NCBI GenBank assembly: GCA_002408105.1
Contig: DHQM01000097.1
Location: forward strand, 1-10,870
Length of the DNA: 10,870 nt
Direction of reading: 5' to 3'
Origin: Gammaproteobacteria bacterium UBA5338
Lineage (GTDB): Bacteria > Pseudomonadota > Gammaproteobacteria > Pseudomonadales > UBA5862
How positions within the stretch are numbered: the stretch's first letter is position 1; each line of letters starts with the position of its first letter. Under the pieces are notes generated by a model. It saw only the letters and a list, made by a program, of their open reading frames with translations. It ran no database searches and had not been told where the DNA came from. Shown here piece after piece: positions 1-6,946 of the stretch. Both the position numbers and the translations under genes were made by a program.

Positions 1-2
1 CG

Positions 3-1379
3 ACGGGGCTGTTGACCGGTGCCGACGCGGTCCGGCTTCGGGGGTTGGGGCGCCCTGGCACCGAGGCGCGCCCTGAAGTGCTGGTTCGGCCCAAGACCAC
101 CGCAGCGGTTGCCGAGGTGCTGGCCCTGTGCAACCAGTGGCGGTTGCCGGTGGTGACCCAGGGTGGTCTCACCGGTCTGGTGGATGGTGCCATTCCAGGT
201 CCAGGCGAGCTGGCCCTTTCCCTTGAGTCGATGAACCTGATCGAAGAACTTGATGGCGTTCAGGGCACCTTGCTTGCTCAAGCCGGAGTCCCGCTGGCTC
301 AGGCGCAGGAAGCCGCCGCTGCCGCTGGCTGGATGCTGCCATTGGATTTGGGTGGGCGTGGGTCGGCCACCCTGGGGGGCAACGTGGCCACCAATGCCGG
401 CGGCAACCGCGTCCTGCGCTATGGCATGACGCGCAACCTGGTGATGGGTTTGGAGGTGGTTCTGGCCGACGGGACCGTACTCAGTTGCTTGAAAAAAGTC
501 CTGAAGGACAACACCGGCTATGACCTCAACCAGTTGTTCGTTGGATCCGAAGGTACCCTAGGCGTGATCACGCGCGTATTGCTGCGCCTGGTCCCAAAGC
601 CTGTGACACGGGCGACGGCATTGGTCGCGCTCGATGATTTTCCCGCTGTGGTTGGACTGCTGCAAAGGATGCGGCTGGGGCTGCAAGGGCAGCTTACGGC
701 GTTCGAGGTGATGTGGCAGAGCTTCTATCGATGTGTGACCGAACCGCCGGCACCCCACCGCGCCCCGATCTCCGGGGCCCATGCCTACTACGTACTGGTG
801 GAAGCCCTGGGGAACGACCCTGCGATTGATGGTCCGCGCTTCGAAGGCGTGCTCGAGCAAGCGGTGGCTGCCGGACAGATCGCGGACGCAGTGGTTGCCA
901 AGTCGGAAGGCGAAATCGAAGCGCTGTGGGCGATGCGCGACGATGTGGCACAGGTGGCACGCCACCATCCGTTGGTCGGGTTCGACATCAGTTTGCCCGT
1001 TGATGCCATGGAGGAATACCTGCGGGTTGTTCACGAAGAACTGCGCGGCGTTTGGCCGCATACCCAACTGATCGTGTTCGGACACCTCGGTGATGGCAAC
1101 CTGCATCTGGTGGTGTCGATGCGCGAGGACTGCCCCGCAGAGCGCCAACGCGTCGAGCGCTGCGTCTACCTGCCATTACAGACACGTGGCGGCTCGATAT
1201 CGGCCGAGCACGGCGTTGGTTTGCAAAAGAAACCGTACCTTGAGTACAGCCGAAGTCAGCAGGAAATCGAGGTGATGCGGCGCGTCAAGCGGGCGCTGGA
1301 CCCCAACCTGGTGCTCAACCCTGGGCGCATTTTCGACGCCATGCACGTAGACACTAATACCGAGGGGAACGTCCAATGA
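3..1379 (+). CDS. FAD-linked D-2-hydroxyacid dehydrogenase (GlcD/D2HGDH-like), 5' end cut by window
   Basis: This is a flavoprotein expected to oxidise a D-2-hydroxyacid to the 2-oxoacid. Numbering from the TTG at 12, the FAD-binding half shows QGGLTGLVDGA (50-60), GGNVATNAGGNRVLRYG (122-138) and GSEGTLGVITR (178-188). The FAD-oxidase_C half shows HLGDGNLH (358-365), SAEHGVG (397-403) and LNPGRIF (435-441). In D-2-hydroxyglutarate dehydrogenase relatives, the histidines of HxGDGNxH and the EH pair bind a metal and the substrate carboxylate, and all are present here. The frame is open to the left edge, and relatives carry more residues before LTGADAV, so the true start probably lies upstream and the TTG at 12 is only the first possible start codon in the window. 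The stop overlaps the next ATG as ATGA, so the two genes are translationally coupled. The family is secure. The substrate (2-hydroxyglutarate, lactate, glycolate or another acid) cannot be read from the sequence. Confidence 0.9.
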   Translation, partial: TGLLTGADAVRLRGLGRPGTEARPEVLVRPKTTAAVAEVLALCNQWRLPVVTQGGLTGLVDGAIPGPGELALSLESMNLIEELDGVQGTLLAQAGVPLAQAQEAAAAAGWMLPLDLGGRGSATLGGNVATNAGGNRVLRYGMTRNLVMGLEVVLADGTVLSCLKKVLKDNTGYDLNQLFVGSEGTLGVITRVLLRLVPKPVTRATALVALDDFPAVVGLLQRMRLGLQGQLTAFEVMWQSFYRCVTEPPAPHRAPISGAHAYYVLVEALGNDPAIDGPRFEGVLEQAVAAGQIADAVVAKSEGEIEALWAMRDDVAQVARHHPLVGFDISLPVDAMEEYLRVVHEELRGVWPHTQLIVFGHLGDGNLHLVVSMREDCPAERQRVERCVYLPLQTRGGSISAEHGVGLQKKPYLEYSRSQQEIEVMRRVKRALDPNLVLNPGRIFDAMHVDTNTEGNVQ

Positions 1380-2923
1380 ATGGAGCCGAAAGCCTGATTC
1401 AAACACTGCTCGACTCTGGCGTTGAGGTGTGTTTCACCAACCCTGGTACCTCAGAAATGCACTTTGTTGCGGCGCTGGACAGTGCGCCCGGCATGCGAGC
1501 GGTGCTGGCCTTGTTCGAAGGGGTCGCGACGGGGGCCGCGGATGGCTATGCCCGCATGGCAGGCAAGCCTGCCTGCACCTTGCTGCATTTGGGGCCAGGT
1601 CTTGGGAATGGGTATGCCAATCTACACAATGCTCGGCGCGCCTCGACGCCAATGGTCAACATCGTTGGGGACCACGCCACCTACCACAAGCAGTACGACG
1701 CGCCCTTGCAGTCAGACATCGAGGGGCTGGCGCGTACGCTTTCCGGTTGGGTCCACACCACAGTTGACCCTCGAAGCGTTGCGCCGGATGCGGCTCGGGC
1801 CGTGGCAGCCGCCCTGTCTCCCCCGGGACAGATCGCAACCCTTATTCTGCCCGCCGACAATTCCTGGAGTGACAACGCCGAGGCGGCGTATCCGACCATT
1901 GCGCCGAGCGCGCCGGCTTCGGTGCCGAGCGAGCGCATCACTGCGGTGGCCGAGATCCTGCAAAGTGGAGAGCCCGCACTGATCCTGATGAATGGCGCCG
2001 CCCTGCGCGCTGAGGGACTCCAGCTGGCTGCCCGCATTGCCGGCAAGACAGGGGCTGTGCTCAATGCAGAAACCTTTGCTGCGCGTACCGCGCGAGGCGC
2101 GGGGCTGCCTGTGGTGGAGCGGTTTCCGTATTTCGGTGAGCAGGCCATTGAAGCGATGCAGGCCTACAAACACCTGATTTTGCTCGGCGCCAAACCCCCG
2201 GTCGGTTTTTTCGCATACCCTGGAACCCCGAGCTGGTTCACTCCACCCCACTGCGCGATCCATACGCTCGCCCGCGCCGATGAAGATGCGCTGGCCGCGT
2301 TGGCGCAGTTGGCCGAAGCGGTGGGTGCAAAGGCGAGTGATGCAGTGCTTGCACCAAGCCACCGCCCGGATCTGCCCTCGGGCGCGCTCGACGCGATGGC
2401 GGTGGGGGCGGTGGTTGGGCACTTCCTGCCGGAAAATGCCATTGTTTCGGATGAAGCGGTGACGGCGGGGTTTGCCATTCCTGGCTGTACCGCAGGGTGT
2501 CCACCCCACGACTGGCTGAGCCTGACTGGTGGGGCCATCGGCCAGGGTTTGCCCGTGGCGACTGGCGCGGCCGTTGCCTGCCCGGACCGCAAAGTCGTGT
2601 GTCTTGAGGGCGACGGCAGCGCCATGTACACCATCCAGTCTCTGTGGACCCAGGCGCGCGAAAACCTTGATGTCACCACCGTGGTTTTCAATAACGCCGC
2701 CTATGCCATCCTGCAGCTGGAACTTGCCCGCGTCGGGGTGGAGCAGCCAGGGCCCAATGCAACAAAGGTTCTGGACCTTGCCCGACCGGTACTGAACTTC
2801 GCCCAAATGTCGCAAAGTATGGGTGTGCCTGGCGTGCGCGCGACCACCGCAGAGGAATTCATCAAGGCGTTTTCTACCGCGATGTCTGAACGGGGTCCCC
2901 GCCTCATCGAAGTGATGCTGTAA
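1376..2923 (+). CDS. ThDP-dependent enzyme, acetolactate synthase large-subunit-like / benzoylformate decarboxylase-like
   Basis: This 515-residue protein has the usual three ThDP-enzyme domains. The pyrimidine-binding domain holds TNPGTSEMHF (21-30), the cofactor-activating glutamate E48 in LFEGVATG, and H71 in LLHLGPGLGNG. A central domain follows (about 185-325). The diphosphate-binding domain carries GGAIGQGLPVATG (385-397) and the GDG...NN motif (412-440). Homologues are usually named acetolactate synthase large subunit. However, true acetolactate synthases lack a histidine at the H71 position, whereas benzoylformate decarboxylase has one (its H70), together with S26 and E47, which match S26 and E48 here. 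The second catalytic histidine of that enzyme (H281) appears to be replaced by Phe near 278-279. No ilvN-type small subunit follows. The partner oxidase upstream suggests a 2-oxoacid substrate that is decarboxylated or carboligated. ThDP binding is certain, but the reaction is inferred. Confidence 0.85.
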   Translation: MNGAESLIQTLLDSGVEVCFTNPGTSEMHFVAALDSAPGMRAVLALFEGVATGAADGYARMAGKPACTLLHLGPGLGNGYANLHNARRASTPMVNIVGDHATYHKQYDAPLQSDIEGLARTLSGWVHTTVDPRSVAPDAARAVAAALSPPGQIATLILPADNSWSDNAEAAYPTIAPSAPASVPSERITAVAEILQSGEPALILMNGAALRAEGLQLAARIAGKTGAVLNAETFAARTARGAGLPVVERFPYFGEQAIEAMQAYKHLILLGAKPPVGFFAYPGTPSWFTPPHCAIHTLARADEDALAALAQLAEAVGAKASDAVLAPSHRPDLPSGALDAMAVGAVVGHFLPENAIVSDEAVTAGFAIPGCTAGCPPHDWLSLTGGAIGQGLPVATGAAVACPDRKVVCLEGDGSAMYTIQSLWTQARENLDVTTVVFNNAAYAILQLELARVGVEQPGPNATKVLDLARPVLNFAQMSQSMGVPGVRATTAEEFIKAFSTAMSERGPRLIEVML

Positions 2924-3127
2924 TTTCACGGGCGCCCGCAGTCATCGATCTGGTTGACCCAACGTCCTCGCCTGACCCTGCAGATCCCCGCACGGCGCCT
3001 AGGGCATGTGCTGGCGGAAAAGGGCGGAACCAGAACAGGTGCGGTAGGTCAGCGGTGTGTAAACCCGGATGTTCCCGCAACCTGTAACGATTCGATCAGG
3101 GGAGAATCAATCACGCAAGACTGTGAA
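2924..3127. other. Non-coding gap between ThDP-enzyme gene and tRNA-Arg
   Basis: No convincing gene is present. A 10-bp self-complementary block, CGGGCGCCCG, lies just after the ThDP-enzyme stop (about 2929-2938) without a T-run, so it is a poor terminator candidate. A CTGACC/GGTCAG pair lies about 70 bases apart further on, but I do not recognise a known riboswitch or small RNA. No clear terminator for the tRNA, which reads leftwards into this gap, is visible. Confidence 0.5.
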
Positions 3128-3204
3128 TGGTGCCCCGGAGAGGATTCGAACCTCTGACCTGCCCCTTAGGAGGGGGCTGCGCTATCCAGCTGTGCCACCG
3201 GGGC
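3128..3204 (-). tRNA. tRNA-Arg (anticodon CCT)
   Basis: Read on the minus strand, this gives a complete 77-nt cloverleaf. The acceptor stem GCCCCGG pairs with CCGGGGC, followed by discriminator A and an encoded CCA. The D-arm contains AGCTGGATAGC. The anticodon stem GCCCC/GGGGC encloses the 7-base loop CTCCTAA, with anticodon CCT reading the AGG arginine codon. The T-arm contains GGTTCGAATCC. The gene stands alone, between the end of the ThDP-enzyme gene and the divergent arsS. tRNA-Arg(CCT) genes are frequent integration sites, but no duplicated 3' end or integrase is present here. Confidence 0.97.
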
Positions 3205-3231
3205 GAAACAATGACGGTGTAGAGAGGCGCC

Positions 3232-3260
3232 ATTGTATCGGTGTGGGTGGTGTTCACCAA
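3232..3260 (-). promoter_or_regulatory. Sigma-70-like promoter of tRNA-Arg
   Basis: On the minus strand, a -35 box TTGGTG (3255-3260) and a -10 box TACAAT (3232-3237) are separated by 17 bp. A GC-rich discriminator (GGCGCC) follows, as is typical of stable-RNA promoters under stringent control. The -10 box ends 27 bases before the tRNA 5' end, leaving a leader of about 20 nt for RNase P to remove. Confidence 0.65.
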
Positions 3261-3280
3261 ACGGAGGCTCGACATACAAT
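3253..3280 (+). promoter_or_regulatory. Possible promoter of the arsS operon
   Basis: The -10 box TACAAT (3275-3280) matches the sigma-70 consensus at 5 of 6 bases. A weaker -35, TTCACC (3253-3258), lies 16 bp upstream and overlaps the -35 of the divergent tRNA promoter. Transcription from here would start near 3287, inside the longest open frame that begins at 3241. This supports the shorter arsS start at 3325. Confidence 0.4.
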
Positions 3281-3324
3281 GGGCCGCAGCGCTGCATACC
3301 CGGATTTTACTTGCGGAGGTGAGC

Positions 3325-4296
3325 TTGCACGACACCCGACCCTTGTTGCTAAGTCACTCAGAATTCCCGTCCGTGAATCGCGACGGATTGGACACGCTAC
3401 AGGTCAACCTTGGCTATCGCTGTAACCTCAGTTGCACGCATTGCCACGTGGGTGCGGGGCCGAAACGTACCGAAATGATGGCCGACCGAGAAGTTGACAC
3501 TGTGCTTGAGGTGTTGGAACAGCTCGAGGTGCGAACCCTCGACCTGACTGGCGGTGCGCCAGAGATGCATCCCAGGTTTCGCGACCTTGTCCAGCGGGCC
3601 CGCGAGCTCGGGGTGCAGGTGATTGACCGCTGCAACCTCACGATACTGCTGGAGCCAGGCTACGAATCCCTGCCCGAGTTTCTGCGGGATCACCGGGTCG
3701 AGGTGGTCGCGTCGCTTCCCTGTTATGAAGAAGAGAACGTTGACCGCCAGCGGGGCCGTGGCGTGTACGGGGCGAGCATTGAGGCGCTGCACATACTGAA
3801 TCGACTGGGGTATGGAAAGCCGGACACGGGCCTGGTATTGAACCTGGTGTACAACCCGGTGGGTGCCAACTTGCCGCCTCCACAGGCGGAACTCGAAGCC
3901 GCCTACCGTGCTGAACTTGAGCGCCAGTGGGGCATTGAGTTCAATTCGCTATTTACCCTGGCCAATATGCCGATTTCAAGGTTCGGCAGCGTGCTCTTGG
4001 CGAAGAACCAGTACCACCAATACATGTCCCTACTGAGGGACAGTTTTCGTGCGGAGAACCTCGATACCCTCATGTGCCGCTCGCTGGTCAGCGTCGACTG
4101 GCGAGGGCATCTGTACGATTGTGACTTCAACCAAATGCTGAGGCTGCCGCTGACTGCCCCGGGCCGTTCGCCAACCACGCTGCAGACCCTGCTCGGTGAA
4201 CCACTCGATGACAATCCAATCGCCACAGGCCAACATTGTTTCGGCTGTACCGCAGGCCAGGGTAGCAGTTGCGGTGGTGCCCTGGCAGAGGTTTGA
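3325..4296 (+). CDS. arsS: Arsenosugar biosynthesis radical SAM protein ArsS
   Basis: ArsS is a radical SAM enzyme thought to transfer the 5'-deoxyadenosyl group to a methylated arsenical on the route to arsenosugars. The CxxxCxxC cluster motif is C33/C37/C40 in GYRCNLSCTHC, and LDLTGGAPE (72-80) is the SAM-binding GGE-like motif. A C-terminal DUF3641-type region adds cysteines C251, C266, C305, C308 and C316 (CFGCTAGQGSSCGGA), probably binding a further cluster or metal. I chose the TTG at 3325 (323 residues). GGAGG ends 5 nt before it, the resulting N-terminus MHDTRPLLL resembles family members, and the length is normal. The GTG at 3319 overlaps the ribosome-binding site, and the longer frame from 3241 would include the presumed promoter. 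It is the first gene of a three-gene operon with two glycosyltransferase-like proteins. No arsM lies in the window, so the methylated substrate must be made elsewhere. Confidence 0.93.
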   Translation: MHDTRPLLLSHSEFPSVNRDGLDTLQVNLGYRCNLSCTHCHVGAGPKRTEMMADREVDTVLEVLEQLEVRTLDLTGGAPEMHPRFRDLVQRARELGVQVIDRCNLTILLEPGYESLPEFLRDHRVEVVASLPCYEEENVDRQRGRGVYGASIEALHILNRLGYGKPDTGLVLNLVYNPVGANLPPPQAELEAAYRAELERQWGIEFNSLFTLANMPISRFGSVLLAKNQYHQYMSLLRDSFRAENLDTLMCRSLVSVDWRGHLYDCDFNQMLRLPLTAPGRSPTTLQTLLGEPLDDNPIATGQHCFGCTAGQGSSCGGALAEV

Positions 4297-4311
4297 CTCG
4301 CTCTAAAGTCC

Positions 4312-4989
4312 ATGCGCATTTCGGTAGTGATGCCAGTGCTGAACGAGGCAAGGTTGGTGCGTGCTGCAGTCGACCGACTGCAGCCACTGCGCAAGATGGG
4401 GCACGAATTGATTGTTGTCGACGGCGGCAGTTCCGATGGGACGCCTGAGTTGGCGCAACTGGGGTCGGATCTTGTGGTTTGTACTGGCAGAGGCCGAGGG
4501 ACACAGCTTGCTCGTGGTGCAGAAACCTCGACTGGCGACTTGCTGTTGTTCGTTCATGTTGACACACTTCTACCCGACTTGAAACGCCTGCATGCGCTGG
4601 CTCAGTCGGGTGTCTGGTCGGGTGGATGGGGCTTTCATGCGCTGCGCTTGGATGGGCGAGGTGCAGTGTTTCGCTGCATCGAGCGAGCGGTGAGTTGGCG
4701 TTCCCGCTGGACGGGCATCGGCACTGGTGACCAGGCGATCTTTGTTGATCGCGGCCTGTATCAGAGGGCGGGCGGGTTCGCAGCGATTCCCCTTATGGAA
4801 GACATTGAACTGTGCAAGCGCCTGAGGCGTCGGGTGCGGCCGCACTGGGTGGCCGACCCGGTGGTGACGTCGAGCCGACGCTGGGAATCACGCGGCGTGG
4901 CGAGAACCGTTGTACTGATGTGGGCCGTCAGATTTGCCTACTGGTGCGGTGCGAGCCCAGAGCGCTTGTCGCGTTGGTACGCTGCCTGA
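4312..4989 (+). CDS. TIGR04283 family glycosyltransferase (GT2 type), arsenosugar-associated
   Basis: This is a small GT-A fold, family 2 glycosyltransferase of 225 residues. The nucleotide-binding start ISVVMPVLNEA (3-13) is followed by VVDGGSSDGT (35-44), an acidic metal-site segment FVHVDT (80-85, where relatives usually have LHADT), the acceptor-side GTGDQAIFV (137-145) and MEDIEL (162-167). NCBI names the family an arsenosugar biosynthesis glycosyltransferase because it co-occurs with arsS. The sugar donor and acceptor are not established. No long membrane segment is evident, although the C-terminal stretch VLMWAVRFAYW (201-211) is hydrophobic. The ATG lies 15 nt after the arsS stop with only a weak ribosome-binding site, and its own stop overlaps the next start (TGATG). 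Translation of the three genes is therefore probably coupled. Confidence 0.9.
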   Translation: MRISVVMPVLNEARLVRAAVDRLQPLRKMGHELIVVDGGSSDGTPELAQLGSDLVVCTGRGRGTQLARGAETSTGDLLLFVHVDTLLPDLKRLHALAQSGVWSGGWGFHALRLDGRGAVFRCIERAVSWRSRWTGIGTGDQAIFVDRGLYQRAGGFAAIPLMEDIELCKRLRRRVRPHWVADPVVTSSRRWESRGVARTVVLMWAVRFAYWCGASPERLSRWYAA

Positions 4990-5675
4990 TGTCGGGTGCG
5001 CCGCAGGTCAGGGCGCCCGCCATTGGGTGTGGTCGGGTACAGGTATTTGGCCGTGCACCGGAGCCTGGTGTCAGCAAGACCCGCTTGATTCCTCGCCTTG
5101 GAGCTGCTGGTGCAGCCAAGCTTCACGCCCAATTGTTGCGACACACCTTCCGTGCCCTACAACCTGCGCAGGACCGTTTGGAGTTTTGGGCCACGCCCAG
5201 GGCCTTGGACGACCGGTTTGTTGGCGTGGTGCCGGCGTCGGTGCCGCGATTCGATCAGCAGGGCGCTGACCTCGGCGCACGCATGGCCCACGCCCTGCGT
5301 GATGGCTTGAGGCGAAGCGAAGCTGTGGTGTTGGTCGGGAGCGACGCGCCGGGGGTCGACGCGCAGTACGTGTGTGGTGGATTGAGGGCGCTCGCTGCCG
5401 GTGCTGATCTGGTGTTGGGTCCCGCAGAGGACGGTGGCTACGTGCTAGTTGGTTTGAGGCGGTTGCATCCTGAGTTGTTCCTTGATATCCCCTGGGGCAG
5501 TGCCGAAGTCATGGTTCAGACTGAGTCGAGGGCCCGCGCGCTGGGCCTTTCCATTTTACGCCTGGAAACACTGTGGGACATTGATCGGCCCTCTGATGTC
5601 GAGCGCCTGCGAAACTGGCAGAGGAACAACCACTGGTATGGCGGTGGCGATTCGGTTGAAGTGCCGGCTCTCTGA
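4989..5675 (+). CDS. TIGR04282 family glycosyltransferase-like protein (DUF2064), arsenosugar-associated
   Basis: This 228-residue protein has the MobA/CobY-like nucleotidyltransferase or GT-A fold of the DUF2064 family. Visible motifs are the nucleotide-binding loop GRAPEPGVSKTRL (21-33), DLGARM (94-99), VGSDAP (116-121, where relatives commonly have GSDCP), GPAEDGGYVLVGL (144-156) and a terminal DIDRPSD (197-203). The family is routinely found with arsS and TIGR04283 and is named an arsenosugar biosynthesis glycosyltransferase, although the biochemical role is unproven. The ATG at 4989 shares its A with the previous TGA. The frame is open further upstream to 4812, but that would overlap the previous gene by nearly 180 bases, and the conserved motif already begins about 20 residues after the chosen start. 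It ends 11 bp from the convergent ycgR gene. Confidence 0.88.
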   Translation: MSGAPQVRAPAIGCGRVQVFGRAPEPGVSKTRLIPRLGAAGAAKLHAQLLRHTFRALQPAQDRLEFWATPRALDDRFVGVVPASVPRFDQQGADLGARMAHALRDGLRRSEAVVLVGSDAPGVDAQYVCGGLRALAAGADLVLGPAEDGGYVLVGLRRLHPELFLDIPWGSAEVMVQTESRARALGLSILRLETLWDIDRPSDVERLRNWQRNNHWYGGGDSVEVPAL

Positions 5676-5686
5676 CTTGGGTTCAA

Positions 5687-6436
5687 CTACACCGATTCGG
5701 CACGCAGGCGAGCGCGTTGCAGAGATTGAATCAGCCGAGATAGACCCCGGCTGTCGTCCACTTCGAGCAGTCGAAAGCCCACGCGCGTCAGGCCATCCCT
5801 CGTCGACCTGCAGTGGCGGACTTCCAACGTGCATTGAATCGCGGGTCCCTCTGGTGTCTCGATCGCGCAGGTGCCGTACTGCTGCCCGACCGCCCAGTCC
5901 CATCCTTCGGCGGCGTCGAACTGAACACAGCAACCCCCAAGCGACAGGTCATGCAGTCGGCCCACCGAAGGTGGGCTGTCAGGACTCTCTGAAAGTGCAG
6001 AGAGGCGCGCCTGCAGTTGATGGTTGGCCAAGTTGACTCTGTATCCATCTCGGCGTTGCAGGTGGTCGATGGCGGTTGGCCATGCGTAGTAGAGCGCTGC
6101 GCCCGCAGTGGTATTCTCGGAAGCCACGTTACTGATGGGCTCTAGGTTGCGCAGCCAAAGAAGTCCGCCGTCCAGTCGACCTTTCAGCGTCAGGACTTTC
6201 CCAGCCAAGGTGGCTGGGTCGACCCGTCGGGGCAGGGGGGCATCGAACCCCAACCACTGGCACTGCGCGCCGAGCGCACTGAGGGTGATGGTGGCTGAAG
6301 AAGGGGTCCGGGGTGCCAGCACTTTGAAGGCGACGTTCTGGCGCAGTGCACGCATCAGGAGGCGGGTGATTTCTTCGGACCGGCTGACGCGAGCCGGCTT
6401 TGTTGGCTCACGTGGGAGCAAGCGCGTGAGGTCCAT
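5687..6436 (-). CDS. ycgR: Flagellar brake protein YcgR/FlgZ, c-di-GMP-binding PilZ protein
   Basis: This two-domain protein has about 249 residues. An N-terminal YcgR-type domain occupies roughly residues 20-115. The C-terminal PilZ domain begins at the c-di-GMP-binding RxxxR motif (R129 and R133 in RRDGYR) and contains DLSLGG (163-168), the DxSxxG motif. When loaded with c-di-GMP, YcgR proteins act on the flagellar motor to slow swimming. Both binding motifs are intact. I chose the ATG at 6436; TTG at 6451 and GTG at 6448 are also in frame, and none has a good ribosome-binding site. The gene follows flgN by 24 bp and is the last gene of the flgM-flgN-ycgR unit, as with flgZ in pseudomonads. 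It probably shares the sigma-28 promoter before flgM, which would make the brake a late gene. Confidence 0.92.
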   Translation of the reverse strand: MDLTRLLPREPTKPARVSRSEEITRLLMRALRQNVAFKVLAPRTPSSATITLSALGAQCQWLGFDAPLPRRVDPATLAGKVLTLKGRLDGGLLWLRNLEPISNVASENTTAGAALYYAWPTAIDHLQRRDGYRVNLANHQLQARLSALSESPDSPPSVGRLHDLSLGGCCVQFDAAEGWDWAVGQQYGTCAIETPEGPAIQCTLEVRHCRSTRDGLTRVGFRLLEVDDSRGLSRLIQSLQRARLRAESV

Positions 6437-6460
6437 GCCCTGTGACACCAATCGATTGGT

Positions 6461-6946
6461 TCAGGCGGTTCCGAGGGTGCGGTGTCCACTGCGCTGAGCA
6501 CGTACCCCCTCCGCGCTGTAGGTATTTGCGTGTTCCGGGCCAAGCAGCAACTGCAGCAAGCGCTGCAAGCGATCCCGACCAGCCTGCACCAAGCGGCCGT
6601 TGATCTGATTGGCCCGGTCGCAGGCACGCAACAGCTCGCCACGACCCTGCCAGGAATTCGCAAGCTCGCCTGACGCACACTGCTGTGCGATTCCTTGCTC
6701 GGCTTGGTCGGTGCTCCACTCCGGATGCAGGCGGACAAACGTCTCGCGCCGATCGCGGTGCAGCGCGGCCAGGTTTTCAATTGAGGTCGATTTTTGGGCA
6801 AGCAGTTCCGGTAGTGCTTCCCGGTCACTTTGTTCGAGCAGCACCCGCTCATCGGTCAGTTGTTGAAGAAAGTTTTGCAGCAGCTCGGTCTCGCGCTCTA
6901 GCGATGCGCGCAGCCAACCGACTGAGTTTTCGGCGGTTGGTGTCAT
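6461..6946 (-). CDS. flgN: FlgN, export chaperone for hook-filament junction proteins
   Basis: This 161-residue cytoplasmic protein is mostly helical, rich in Leu, Gln and charged residues, and suited to a coiled coil. FlgN proteins bind FlgK and FlgL and deliver them to the flagellar export gate. The conserved C-terminal half NQINGRLVQAGRDRLQRLL (114-132), followed by a LLG and TYSAEGVR segment (135-149), is typical of the family. The rest of the protein is too divergent to identify on its own, so position matters. The ATG overlaps the flgM stop (ATGA), and AAGGA lies 6 nt upstream of it. ycgR follows immediately. Confidence 0.9.
   Translation of the reverse strand: MTPTAENSVGWLRASLERETELLQNFLQQLTDERVLLEQSDREALPELLAQKSTSIENLAALHRDRRETFVRLHPEWSTDQAEQGIAQQCASGELANSWQGRGELLRACDRANQINGRLVQAGRDRLQRLLQLLLGPEHANTYSAEGVRAQRSGHRTLGTA

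Larger units (their letters stand above)
3230..3282. repeat. 9-bp perfect inverted repeat framing divergent promoters
   Basis: CCATTGTAT (3230-3238) and ATACAATGG (3274-3282) are exact reverse complements, centred 44 bp apart. Each arm contains the -10 box of one of the two divergent promoters. The symmetry may simply reflect two similar -10 boxes, or it may be a shared regulator site. Confidence 0.55.

Noticed and set aside
558..1148. 196-codon minus-strand frame inside the FAD oxidase gene
   Set aside because: It overlaps the conserved C-terminal domain of the plus-strand gene and has no family-like features.
1712..2929. 405-codon open frame on the minus strand opposite the ThDP-enzyme gene
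   Set aside because: It is a shadow frame of a G+C-rich gene. Its translation has no recognisable domain and is rich in Arg, His and Gly, while the plus strand encodes a clearly conserved enzyme.
2972..3052. Possible structured RNA closed by CTGACC and GGTCAG
   Set aside because: The pairing is only six bases over a long loop. No known riboswitch core is present, and no downstream gene is positioned to be controlled.
2954..3157. 67-codon frame running into the tRNA, ending in a CPGEDSNL-like peptide
   Set aside because: This tail is the usual false translation of an antisense tRNA and is not a protein.
3128..3204. tRNA-Arg as an attachment site for an integrated element
   Set aside because: There is no integrase gene, no repeat of the tRNA 3' end and no change in base composition nearby.
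2483..4256. 14-bp identity GGCTGTACCGCAGG in both the ThDP-enzyme and arsS genes
   Set aside because: Both copies encode Gly-Cys-Thr-Ala-Gly within unrelated conserved proteins. It is a single short coincidence with no flanking similarity.
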